A stretch of 64,000 nt of DNA from Acidobacteriota bacterium (GTDB lineage Bacteria > Acidobacteriota > Holophagae > Acanthopleuribacterales > Acanthopleuribacteraceae): NCBI GenBank assembly GCA_020637335.1, contig JACJWC010000011.1, positions 122,871-186,870 of the forward strand, written 5' to 3'. Within the stretch, counting starts at the first letter, position 1. Every line of letters starts with the position of its first letter. Made by a program: the position numbers and the translations under genes. Below are positions 44,291-52,712 of this stretch, piece after piece. The notes below the pieces were generated by a model. It did no database searches and had not been told where the DNA came from. It worked only from the letters and a program-made list of their open reading frames with translations.

Positions 44291-46231
44291 ATGCTGGATC
44301 TACACATTTCTAACCCGAACCTGAGAGAACGCCTTTCGCGAGTCCTGCCTGCGACCGCGTTTAATTTATTCCCCTTTAACGGATGGGAAACGCTAAATGG
44401 GCGCGCAGCTATTGTTTGGTTAACAGACGAGGACCCAAAAGCGCCGAGCCCAGGAAATAGCCTGGTCGTTGTAGCTAATCGTCAACGGCCAGATTGTGAC
44501 CTTTGGCAACCGGATCAGGCGACTGATGCCGAGCTGGTGCGCACCCTGCACACTGCCATGGCGCTCCTTACCCATCGACAGGCCGTTCAGGATTTGCAAG
44601 CGTCATTGGCCCATGAAAAAGAGCAAATGATCCAATTGACCAATATTGGCATCGCACTGAGTGCCGAGCGAGACCTCAATAAGCTGCTCACCTTGATTCT
44701 GAGTGAAGGGCGCGACTTTGCCAATTGTGATGCCGCGTCTTTGTTTTTGATCGATCGCAGCGAGGAACGACCTCGCTTATTGTTTAAGCTCACTCAGAAC
44801 GATTCCATCAGTTTCCCATTTCAGGAACAAAGTTTTCCGCTGGACAAACATTCTATCGCCGGTTTTGTGGCCCTGAGTGGTGAGGAGTTATGTGTTGAGG
44901 ATGTCTATCTGCCACAGGCCGATGCCCCTTGGCGTTTCAACTCCAGCTTTGACTCAGAAATGGGCTATCGCACCCGCTCCATGCTGGTGATCCCGATGAA
45001 AAACCATCACAATGAGGTCATTGGCGTCCTGCAATTCATTAACCGTAAAAAGGATCCTTCGGTTCAATTGATCGATGAGGCGACAACCCTGCGGGAAACT
45101 TTGCCTTTTGATTCGGAAATTCGGACCCTGCTCCAGGCCTTAGCCAGTCAGGCCGCAGTGGCCATCGATAACAGTTTATTGCTGGCCAGTATCCAGAATT
45201 TGTTTGAAGGCTTTGTCAGCGCCAGTGTTACGGCAATTGAGCAACGCGACCCGACCACCAGCGGACACAGTTTCCGTGTTGCCGAACTTACCACCCTCCT
45301 GGCCCAGGCCGCTCCGCGTTCCGGTCTTCGCCGATTTGAGGCCCTTTGTCTCAATGAGGCCGAACTTAAAGAGTTGCGCTATGCCTCCCTGTTACACGAT
45401 TTTGGCAAGGTCGGTGTTCGTGAACATGTGCTGGTCAAGGCCGAAAAGTTGCCCAAAGGCAGCATGGACGCGATTTGGTACCGATTTGAATTGCTCAAAG
45501 AACAAATGCGTCGCGAAGCAACTGAGCGGATTCTGCACGCGGTCATTCACCAGGGGCCCGAAGCCTACGAAGCCATGCGGCAAACACAAATGGAGACCCT
45601 GGCCCAACAAATCACCGAGTTAGAACAATATTTCCTTGAAATCATTGAGGCCAATAAACCCAGCATATTACCCTCGGGTCGCTTCAGTCACTTGGAGAAC
45701 ATTCGCCGAAAACAACCGTTTCAGGTGGGTAACCGCCAACTGCAATTACTTTCCGAGGACGAGTTTTTAACCCTTTCGGTACGCAAAGGCTCATTGACAC
45801 CCGAAGAACGCAAGGAAATCGAATCCCACGTGGTGCACACCTTCAATTTCCTGACCCGAATCCCGTGGACCAACAATTTAAAAAATATCCCAGCACTTGC
45901 AGTCGCCCACCATGAAAAGCTGGATGGAACCGGGTACCCGCACGGATTAAGGGCACCCGAAATTCCAATTGGCGCCAAAATGATGACCATCAGCGATATT
46001 TACGATGCACTGACCGCATCTGATCGGCCCTATAAGACCGCCATGCCGGCCGAACGGGCTTGTTCAATTCTGGAGGACGAAGCCAAAGCAAAGCTATTGG
46101 ACGGGGATCTGGTCCAAGTATTCATCGAGGCCAAATGCTATCAACAGGTTGACCCCAATTTTGGCAAGAGTTTTCAGGCAGTCGCAGCACCCTACCAGCG
46201 CAGCGTCTGCGACCACGAGGAATTGAACTAA
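44291..46231 (+). CDS. GAF-HD-GYP domain protein, probable c-di-GMP phosphodiesterase
   Basis: A 646-aa cytoplasmic protein from the ATG at 44291. An N-terminal receiver-like or unassigned region (about 1-105) is followed by a coiled coil and a GAF sensor domain (about 115-310, NIGIALSAERDLNKLLTLIL). The C-terminal HD-GYP domain has GHSFRVAEL, LLHDFGKVGV and HHEKLDGTGYPHGL, with the GYP triad intact and AKMMTISDIYDALTASDRPY. An extended helical insert of about 140 residues separates HD from HHE, longer than usual. An upstream ATG at 44183 would place the start inside the divergent PilZ gene's leader and is less likely. The neighbour PilZ gene supports a c-di-GMP role. Confidence 0.9.
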   Translation: MLDLHISNPNLRERLSRVLPATAFNLFPFNGWETLNGRAAIVWLTDEDPKAPSPGNSLVVVANRQRPDCDLWQPDQATDAELVRTLHTAMALLTHRQAVQDLQASLAHEKEQMIQLTNIGIALSAERDLNKLLTLILSEGRDFANCDAASLFLIDRSEERPRLLFKLTQNDSISFPFQEQSFPLDKHSIAGFVALSGEELCVEDVYLPQADAPWRFNSSFDSEMGYRTRSMLVIPMKNHHNEVIGVLQFINRKKDPSVQLIDEATTLRETLPFDSEIRTLLQALASQAAVAIDNSLLLASIQNLFEGFVSASVTAIEQRDPTTSGHSFRVAELTTLLAQAAPRSGLRRFEALCLNEAELKELRYASLLHDFGKVGVREHVLVKAEKLPKGSMDAIWYRFELLKEQMRREATERILHAVIHQGPEAYEAMRQTQMETLAQQITELEQYFLEIIEANKPSILPSGRFSHLENIRRKQPFQVGNRQLQLLSEDEFLTLSVRKGSLTPEERKEIESHVVHTFNFLTRIPWTNNLKNIPALAVAHHEKLDGTGYPHGLRAPEIPIGAKMMTISDIYDALTASDRPYKTAMPAERACSILEDEAKAKLLDGDLVQVFIEAKCYQQVDPNFGKSFQAVAAPYQRSVCDHEELN

Positions 46232-48450
46232 GGCGATCCAGAAAGCGTTGTTTGTGGATAAATCAAGACCCGATCATGGATAAGCAAGACCACATCTTTT
46301 CGGCCATCGCCGGTTAGATCTTCTATCAGAATTTGGCGCGCATTGCGCTCGCGACCTCTGCGGCCCTGAAAATGCGGATCCGCCTCAAAGATCGGAAACT
46401 GCAACGTCTGAAGCGGATTATCCAAATCGCCAAGGCTGAGCACTTCCATGCGATTCGTTTCATTGATATCAATGAGCACGGCTTCTGGAGAACCATTTCC
46501 AGTTAAATCGCCAAAGGCAAGCAGGCCCATCTTGGCTTTTTCTTCGGGAGACTCATACAAACCGCGTCGCTCAATGGCCATATCCGGTTTGGCCCGGCTC
46601 ACCCATAAAAATTGGCCGCGGCTCCAAAGCAGCAGATCAGGCTCGTGGTTTTGATCCAAATCCAATAAGGTCGCATCGGTTAACTGGATTGGATCCATCT
46701 CCAAGCTTTCGGCGGATTCGTAGCGGCCTGATTCATCTGAGACCAAGCGTTCGATTTTTCCCAAATCCTCCAAGACCATAAGGAGTTCGCCTGGCTTTTC
46801 ACCCTGCAAACTCCAAAATTGGGCAGTCCCAATCTGTTTCCGCGCCTCGCGACTATTGTACTGGTCCAAAACGTTCAGTTTTCCGTTGCCGACCGTCAAT
46901 AATCTGGCAAAACCTTCACCAGAAACCAAAAATGCGGGTTTCTGTTCAAAAAGAACCGGTTGCAAGGCAGCCGCTCGAAGATTAAACACGAAACTCTTTT
47001 GAAAATCTTTTTGTTGCGATAGATCCAACCAACCCGATTTAGGGTCCGCTAACAGAAGGCGAACCGGTTCCTGAACGGTAAAAATCGCCAAATCCAAATC
47101 AGCATTACCATCTAAATCTAGGACTTTGAGGTATTGAGGATTGGTTTGAAGTTGAGCCAAAACAAAGACTTGCGATTCCCATTTGCCCTGCTTAAAGGTG
47201 AGGCTGACCACCTGGCGTTGCTTTTCCTTTTGCTGCAACAAAACAAGTTTGCCATGGCCTTTCTGGCTCGGAACCCAAGCAGTTGCCAGCGCTGAACCCT
47301 CTATTGGAATCGATTGCGGAAAGGTCAACTTGCCTTTTTCATCCAAACTGGAGAAACCCACCAAATGTTCTTGCTCGCTGACAGCAACCAAGTCCGGCCG
47401 GCCATCTTCATTTAAATCGCCAATACACAGCGAAACAATGCCCGAATAGGAGGGAAACACTTCACGCTCGCTGAATTGGCCCGCCTGGTGTTGGAAGAGA
47501 ATGTGAATTTCGGGTTTCTGGGCGCTGGCCAAAGCGATATCAATTAAACCATTGGCATCCAAATCGCCCAGTGCAAATACGGGGTCGTGATCGGATCCCG
47601 CTGTGGGAAAAGAACGAATCAACCAATCACTTTGCTGGGCCGTCACCACATTAGCCAGTTGGAGCAGCCCGCTTTTACGCTGGAGCCAAGCCATAGCAGG
47701 TTGGTCACCGGTGTTAAAAAAAGAGAGACCTGTGAGTGACTCTAAAAGGATGGCTGTTTCGGCACCAAAATGGTGATCCGCACTTTGAATGCGGACGCGC
47801 AGGCCATGGCCCTCTCCGCCCACCTCGTAAACCAGGTCCGGAAGGCCGTCCAAATTGACGTCTTGGGCTTTCAAATTAATGATTTGATCGTCGCTAAGTG
47901 CGTAAGAGCGGGGTGCAATCAGGCGGCCGGATTCTGCTTGAAACCAAACCACCACTTCACCCGCAAACACGTTGGCCAAGTCAGAGCGCCCGTCGCCGTT
48001 TAGATCCTGGCAAATTAGCGTTTGGCTGGAAGGCGTAACTGTATAGTTTTCAAAAGTTGGACCTTTCTCAAATACACGCGCCTGGGTCTGATAATAAATG
48101 CTTAGGGCGGTTGGACGACCCGTAAACGCCAAGTCGGGCAAACCATCTGCGTTTAAATCTCCAACGGCGAGACTGAGAATGGATTGACCCACCACCAGGT
48201 GTTTTTTTTGGAACTGGTGGTCCTCAATTTCGGGGTCCCAGCCTTCCTTTGGGCTTTCCGTTTCCGCTTTCTGATAGAACAAATCAATGCGGGCTCGACC
48301 GTTATTGCCCAAGACAAGATCGTTGCGACCATCGCCATCCAGATCGACGACCTTCATCCCATGGCTGGACCAATCCACGCGGGTGACCAATGGGCCCGAA
48401 AGGATTGGGCCCGCTTGTAACCACACAATACAGAGGACATTAAGGAGCAT
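46228..48450 (-). CDS. Secreted FG-GAP/VCBS-repeat protein
   Basis: A 740-aa exported protein with signal peptide MLLNVLCIVWLQAGPIL. The rest consists of integrin-alpha-like FG-GAP/VCBS repeats, visible as recurring D-x-[DN]-x-[DN]-G-x-x-D calcium loops such as DLDGDGRNDLV, DLNADGLPDLA, DLNGDGRSDLA and DLTGDGRKDVV. These make a beta-propeller that binds Ca and usually acts in adhesion. The ATG at 48450 is chosen because the signal peptide starts there. It overlaps the end of the preceding gene by 11 bp, so it is coupled to the protease/DUF3352 operon. Its 3' end overlaps the convergent HD-GYP gene by 4 bp. Confidence 0.88.
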   Translation of the reverse strand: MLLNVLCIVWLQAGPILSGPLVTRVDWSSHGMKVVDLDGDGRNDLVLGNNGRARIDLFYQKAETESPKEGWDPEIEDHQFQKKHLVVGQSILSLAVGDLNADGLPDLAFTGRPTALSIYYQTQARVFEKGPTFENYTVTPSSQTLICQDLNGDGRSDLANVFAGEVVVWFQAESGRLIAPRSYALSDDQIINLKAQDVNLDGLPDLVYEVGGEGHGLRVRIQSADHHFGAETAILLESLTGLSFFNTGDQPAMAWLQRKSGLLQLANVVTAQQSDWLIRSFPTAGSDHDPVFALGDLDANGLIDIALASAQKPEIHILFQHQAGQFSEREVFPSYSGIVSLCIGDLNEDGRPDLVAVSEQEHLVGFSSLDEKGKLTFPQSIPIEGSALATAWVPSQKGHGKLVLLQQKEKQRQVVSLTFKQGKWESQVFVLAQLQTNPQYLKVLDLDGNADLDLAIFTVQEPVRLLLADPKSGWLDLSQQKDFQKSFVFNLRAAALQPVLFEQKPAFLVSGEGFARLLTVGNGKLNVLDQYNSREARKQIGTAQFWSLQGEKPGELLMVLEDLGKIERLVSDESGRYESAESLEMDPIQLTDATLLDLDQNHEPDLLLWSRGQFLWVSRAKPDMAIERRGLYESPEEKAKMGLLAFGDLTGNGSPEAVLIDINETNRMEVLSLGDLDNPLQTLQFPIFEADPHFQGRRGRERNARQILIEDLTGDGRKDVVLLIHDRVLIYPQTTLSGSP

Positions 48451-50146
48451 TGAATACCCGTAATACAAGGCTGAGGTGGTTGGACTCAGAATACACCGCA
48501 TAAGTGATCGGCCCAAACAATCCACTTAAATACTTGAGATCGGGCAAGGTGCTTGTATCGACTTCACCCGTCAAGGCCATTGCCTTCACAAACCCGTTCA
48601 GCAGACCAGCCGTCAGTTTACCGTAGCCCAAAGCAACGGGTTTCCCGGTAAATTCACGCAAGACCGGTTGCACGCCCTCTTTTTCCCAGGCTGATTTACC
48701 CGGTTGGTTGATTTGGCCGAGCGCCTCCGTCAAAACTTGAATATTTGGACCCGCAAATACCAAATATTTTTCTCCTACTGCCAAATAGGATTCGCTAATA
48801 TTTTCGCCATCCATAGCGAAAGCGATTCGATAGGTAGGTTGAGCCATATCGGGCATTTTTTCCACCTGAACCGGCAAAGCACCAAATGAATTTATGGCAC
48901 CGCGAACCAGGACCATCAGGTCATCCAAACCCTGCTCTATTTGAGCCGCGTTTTTGTGATTCACAATGGTGACAGATCCGAGTTCAGGACCTTCGGTGCC
49001 GGTTTCAGCCAGGACGGTTGTATAGCTCAACCACTCATCGCCCAAGTTTTCCAGCAGGTTTTTGCGAATGGCCAGCTCCCGTGTTTCACCGCTACTGGCG
49101 ACCATGTTATTGATTTGTTGATTAATCATTTCCTGGAAATTGGGGTTAAACGAGTACACCAGATTTTCCAAGCGGGTCCAGAACAAAGTCATGTCGAAAT
49201 TGCTGCTGTTAAAAAAGACTGCGTGTTGGGGGATGATTCGATTTTGATTGACCGGTTTTGGGGTAAAGGTCAAAAGCGAAACCACACCTTTATTTTCACT
49301 GTATAACACCCCCAATTGTGCTTCGGTAAAGGCATTTTCAAAATCCATTGTGATGACAAATCCCTCGATGTAGGAAAGCCCCAACAGGTTCGTCACCACT
49401 GAGGCGGGTATTTTCCCTTCCTCAGCCGGTTGGTTCTCGATCATTTTGACAATTTGGCCAAACGGGATGTACAGGAACAGGTCCTTTTCGCTTAAGACGA
49501 CATTGGCTTTTTTAAATTGGGCCTGGCTGTTGAGGGTGCTTGGCAAACTGCCTTTGCCGCGACCAATCGCATTCTGAACGGCTTCCAAGGTCGGTCCCAA
49601 AATCAGCATGTCCTTGTGAAGTGCCCAAACTTGGTTGAGATCTTTGCCCGATTCCGTGACCGTGTAACGCAAATGAATCTCAACGCCCTGGAACTCCTGG
49701 TTTTCCAAAACAATTTGCGATTCAGAGTCCGTGGGATCACCCACGCCTTTGTCCAAAACCTTTTGCAAGTTTGTGGAATCGCCAGTCACCTGGAAAACCA
49801 TAACCATCTCGGGTTCTGCACCACCTTCAAAATCCAATTTGGATACGGAAAACGCGGCAGGACCCTTAAACAGATTTTTGACTTGGTCCAGATTCAGACC
49901 AATTTCTTCTAACAGTTTTTGGTCCATTTTGGCCGGATCCCCAAGCAAAGTGGGGCCCCAAAATTCAGCCATTTTGGGATCGGCGATCATGCGGCCAAAC
50001 GAGGACCGCATCATTTTTTCGTAGACATCTGCAGGACTGGCAGCGTATAGCACCACTGCAGCGTCCTCTGGTAAGTAGCTGAAAACCTTTTCAATCTTAG
50101 AATCCACCGGATTCAAAAGCAAAATCGAAAACAAAAATAAAGACAT
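48440..50146 (-). CDS. DUF3352-like exported protein
   Basis: A 568-aa protein with a signal peptide (SLFLFSILLLNP). The body has alternating beta strands and helices like DUF3352 proteins: YLPEDAAVVLYAA near the start, repeated 'xxLDKGVG' and 'GPTLEAVQNAIGRGK' elements. It contains no catalytic motif that I recognise. GAGAGG precedes the ATG by 7 nt. It is the middle gene of a minus-strand operon, 9 bp after the S1C protease and overlapping the FG-GAP gene, so the three probably act together in the envelope. Function unknown. Confidence 0.7.
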   Translation of the reverse strand: MSLFLFSILLLNPVDSKIEKVFSYLPEDAAVVLYAASPADVYEKMMRSSFGRMIADPKMAEFWGPTLLGDPAKMDQKLLEEIGLNLDQVKNLFKGPAAFSVSKLDFEGGAEPEMVMVFQVTGDSTNLQKVLDKGVGDPTDSESQIVLENQEFQGVEIHLRYTVTESGKDLNQVWALHKDMLILGPTLEAVQNAIGRGKGSLPSTLNSQAQFKKANVVLSEKDLFLYIPFGQIVKMIENQPAEEGKIPASVVTNLLGLSYIEGFVITMDFENAFTEAQLGVLYSENKGVVSLLTFTPKPVNQNRIIPQHAVFFNSSNFDMTLFWTRLENLVYSFNPNFQEMINQQINNMVASSGETRELAIRKNLLENLGDEWLSYTTVLAETGTEGPELGSVTIVNHKNAAQIEQGLDDLMVLVRGAINSFGALPVQVEKMPDMAQPTYRIAFAMDGENISESYLAVGEKYLVFAGPNIQVLTEALGQINQPGKSAWEKEGVQPVLREFTGKPVALGYGKLTAGLLNGFVKAMALTGEVDTSTLPDLKYLSGLFGPITYAVYSESNHLSLVLRVFNAP

Positions 50147-50155
50147 GCGTACCTC

Positions 50156-51073
50156 TCAATCGTTTTTGGGCCCGTGGACAGGCCGCGGTGGTTCCAGGTA
50201 GCGATAACCGGCATTGGGATTTCGCGCGTCAAACGCAAATGCATCGCGGTTGTTCAAAAAGGACTTGAGCTGGTTGACTGGAATCGAAAAAGCCATTCCC
50301 TCAATGCCAACACTGCTCAATTTCATGTTGTTCACGCCGACCACCTCACCGCGTAGGTTGAACAAGGGGCCGCCCGAATTGCCCGGGTTGATTTGGGTCG
50401 TTGTCTGAATGAAGAGCAAACCATCAAACAACCGATTTTTCAGGCTAATAATGCCCTCCGAAACGGTTCGTTCCAAACCGAGTGGGCTGCCAATTGCAAA
50501 TACGGTCTCCCCTTCACGCAATCCATCGCTATCGCCTAAAGGCACGAAAGGCAGGTCAAGTCCGTCCTGGCTGATCCGTAGTAAAGCCAAATCCAGGAGT
50601 GGGTTAGAGGCGATTATCTCAACTGACTCGAAGGTTTTTTTGTCCAACCCATCTTTTTGCCCAAAAAACACAACGCTGATTTTAGTCTCCCCGCTGATGA
50701 CGTGGTTATTGGTCACAATGTAACCATCGGGTCGAACCACAAATCCTGACCCCAACGAGGTTGGTGTGCGAATCTCAACAACTGCCGCCTGGCAACGCGG
50801 AATATTGTCGCGCACACTTTGCACATTGCGACCTGATCCCAAAAAAAAGAACCGATCGCCCTTGTCCGAGCTACCAGTCTGAACTGTTTCACCTTGAATC
50901 GCGGTAATTTCGTCCCGCGGAATGACCAGGACCTGAAAACCCAGGTCAACAATGACCCGATCGTCTTTGGTGGCAACAATGTCGCCGCGCACCGAATAAC
51001 CATTTTTAAACAGAACCGTTTGAACTTGCCCGACCAAGCTCAATGAAAAAAAGCAAAAAAAGCAAAATCGCAT
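50156..51073 (-). CDS. Exported trypsin-like S1C serine protease (DegP-type catalytic domain, no PDZ)
   Basis: A 305-aa protease with signal peptide MRFCFFCFFSLSLVGQ. A small beta region (18-75) resembling an SH3-like 'ydjN/DUF' domain comes first. The S1C domain has all three catalytic residues: H124 (TNNHVIS), D161 (LDLALLR) and S233 (GNSGGPL). No PDZ domain follows, unlike DegP/DegS, so it is a short form. The ATG at this position gives a clean signal peptide; 24 more codons upstream are open but do not look coding. It is the first gene of a three-gene operon with a promoter at 51124. A role in envelope protein quality control is likely by family. Confidence 0.9.
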   Translation of the reverse strand: MRFCFFCFFSLSLVGQVQTVLFKNGYSVRGDIVATKDDRVIVDLGFQVLVIPRDEITAIQGETVQTGSSDKGDRFFFLGSGRNVQSVRDNIPRCQAAVVEIRTPTSLGSGFVVRPDGYIVTNNHVISGETKISVVFFGQKDGLDKKTFESVEIIASNPLLDLALLRISQDGLDLPFVPLGDSDGLREGETVFAIGSPLGLERTVSEGIISLKNRLFDGLLFIQTTTQINPGNSGGPLFNLRGEVVGVNNMKLSSVGIEGMAFSIPVNQLKSFLNNRDAFAFDARNPNAGYRYLEPPRPVHGPKND

Positions 51074-51123
51074 CAATGTCAATCCCGAAATAGCCGTGCC
51101 CCGGTAGGCTAATTTCCACTCAG

Positions 51124-51150
51124 AATATAAGCCGGCCCCAGACAAGTCAA
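51124..51150 (-). promoter_or_regulatory. Putative promoter of the S1C protease operon
   Basis: On the minus strand TTGACT (51145-51150) and TATATT (51124-51129) match -35 and -10 boxes at five and five of six positions. The spacer is 15 bp, shorter than the ideal 17. It lies about 50 bp upstream of the protease start and downstream of greA. Confidence 0.45.
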
Positions 51151-51210
51151 GGCCACCAACCGGGCGCCTTAACCTTCACTGGACCCAGAAAAGCCTTAGT
51201 TATTAAAAAC

Positions 51211-51690
51211 TTACAGCTCCTGAGCAGAATCCGCGTAGGCCAAAATTTCCAAGATTTCGTAGTTCTTAAACCCGCTGGGTACATTCACGCGAATTTCATC
51301 TCCGACCGAGTGGCCCAAAAGGGATTTGCCGATCGGGCTGGCCATCGAAATACGACCCAGCTTGATATCGGCATCCTCCGGCAACACAATGCGGTAAACG
51401 ATTTCCTTGTCCTCATCCAGGTCTAACAGGTTGACCTGGGCGCCGTAGGCAACCTTGTCACGCGGCAACCGTTCGGTGTCAATCACGGCAATTTCTGCAA
51501 TGCGGTTTTTGAGGCTGCGCAATTGCGTTTGCAGTAAACGTTGACGTTCCAAAGCCGATTCATATTCGGCATTTTCACTCAGGTCGCCCAATGAAGCGGC
51601 TTTGCGAATCTCCTCTGGCAGGGTGCTTTTCAGTTCATACTCCAGGCCTTTAGCTTGAGCTTCAAGCCGTTCGAGCAGTTTCCTAGTCAT
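51211..51690 (-). CDS. greA: Transcription elongation factor GreA
   Basis: A 159-aa protein with the GreA layout. The N-terminal coiled coil has KSTLPEEIRKAASLGDLSENAEYESA; the D and E in DLSENAEY are the conserved acidic tip that reaches into the RNA polymerase channel. The C-terminal FKBP-like domain has SPIGKSLLGHSVGDEI. GreA rescues backtracked polymerase by stimulating RNA cleavage. AAAGGA precedes the ATG. Its start overlaps the lpxK stop by 4 bp, so the two are coupled. Confidence 0.97.
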   Translation of the reverse strand: MTRKLLERLEAQAKGLEYELKSTLPEEIRKAASLGDLSENAEYESALERQRLLQTQLRSLKNRIAEIAVIDTERLPRDKVAYGAQVNLLDLDEDKEIVYRIVLPEDADIKLGRISMASPIGKSLLGHSVGDEIRVNVPSGFKNYEILEILAYADSAQEL

Positions 51691-52712
51691 AAACGTCCTT
51701 TCGAGGAGATAAAATCTGCGAGGTTTTTTTCCAGCATTTGGGGCTGATCCCAAAGCACGCTGATTGGGATGAAGTGGAAAATTATATCAGAACTGGTTTT
51801 CTTATCAAGTTTGACCGCGTCCTTCTCGGTGGTGACGACCCAATCCACATTGGCCTTACGACAGGCTGCGAGAAAAGGTTTTTGATCCAACACACCGTGG
51901 TCAGGTAAACGCCATTCCAAGCGAATATCGGCACCCAATTGGCGCAAGTCATCCAAGAATTTCTGAGGCTGTGCAAGTCCACAATAAACACCAATCGGAC
52001 GGCCTTGAAGTACCGATAACGGTTGGCAAAACCCATCCAACCGTTGAAGATGCTGGGCTTCAAAACGGGTTTGGAATTGGCTCAATGTGTCAAACTGGCT
52101 GGCCAATTTCTCGGCCCACGCGGGGAGTTGACCAAACGCGGAAACGCGCGTAAACACTAGCGTATCAGCGCGTTTCAGGGCACGACTACCTTCGCGGAAC
52201 CATTTCACTGGAAAGGGACGCGGTGGACCCTGCGAAACATCGACCAAAACCCAATCGGCGTTGCGTTTTAAGGCGCGGTGCTGAAACCCATCATCCAGTA
52301 ACAATACCTCGCAGTCTGTTTGCGCGACCAATTGGGGTGCAAAGCGGGCCCGCTGGTTGGATACCCAAACCTGCGGCGCGGAATCGCCAAGCGCCAAGAG
52401 GAGGGGTTCATCGCCGTAGCGGGCTGCCGATCCCGAGGGATCTACCCACTCGTCTTGGGTCGATTGCCGTTTATAGCCGCGACTTAAGACCACACATTTG
52501 CGATCCATTTGGACAAAGCGTTTGGCCAAATCGCGGGTAATCGGGGTTTTCCCGGCACCGCCCATCGACAGATTGCCAATCGATAAGACCGGTACCTCAC
52601 AGCCAAACTGCTTGCGTAAGCCCCAGTCAAAACTCCAGTTGCGTATTTGAACCAGCGATGAGAAAAGAGGCGCTAAAGGCCAACCCCAGGGTCCCAATCC
52701 CCGCTCAAACAC
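51687..52712 (-). CDS. lpxK: Tetraacyldisaccharide 4'-kinase LpxK
   Basis: A 341-aa enzyme that phosphorylates the lipid A precursor at the 4' position in the cytoplasmic face of the inner membrane. It has the LpxK P-loop GNLSMGGAGKTP and the DDGFQHR motif, plus the family's LSRGYKR and VVTTEKDAVKL segments. Presence of lpxK implies that the host makes lipid A. Start: GTG at 52712 gives the usual spacing to the N-terminal amphipathic PLAPLFSSL helix; a TTG at 52745 would extend it by 11 codons. It overlaps the ubiD-family gene by 8 bp and greA by 4 bp. Confidence 0.95.
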   Translation of the reverse strand: MFERGLGPWGWPLAPLFSSLVQIRNWSFDWGLRKQFGCEVPVLSIGNLSMGGAGKTPITRDLAKRFVQMDRKCVVLSRGYKRQSTQDEWVDPSGSAARYGDEPLLLALGDSAPQVWVSNQRARFAPQLVAQTDCEVLLLDDGFQHRALKRNADWVLVDVSQGPPRPFPVKWFREGSRALKRADTLVFTRVSAFGQLPAWAEKLASQFDTLSQFQTRFEAQHLQRLDGFCQPLSVLQGRPIGVYCGLAQPQKFLDDLRQLGADIRLEWRLPDHGVLDQKPFLAACRKANVDWVVTTEKDAVKLDKKTSSDIIFHFIPISVLWDQPQMLEKNLADFISSKGRL

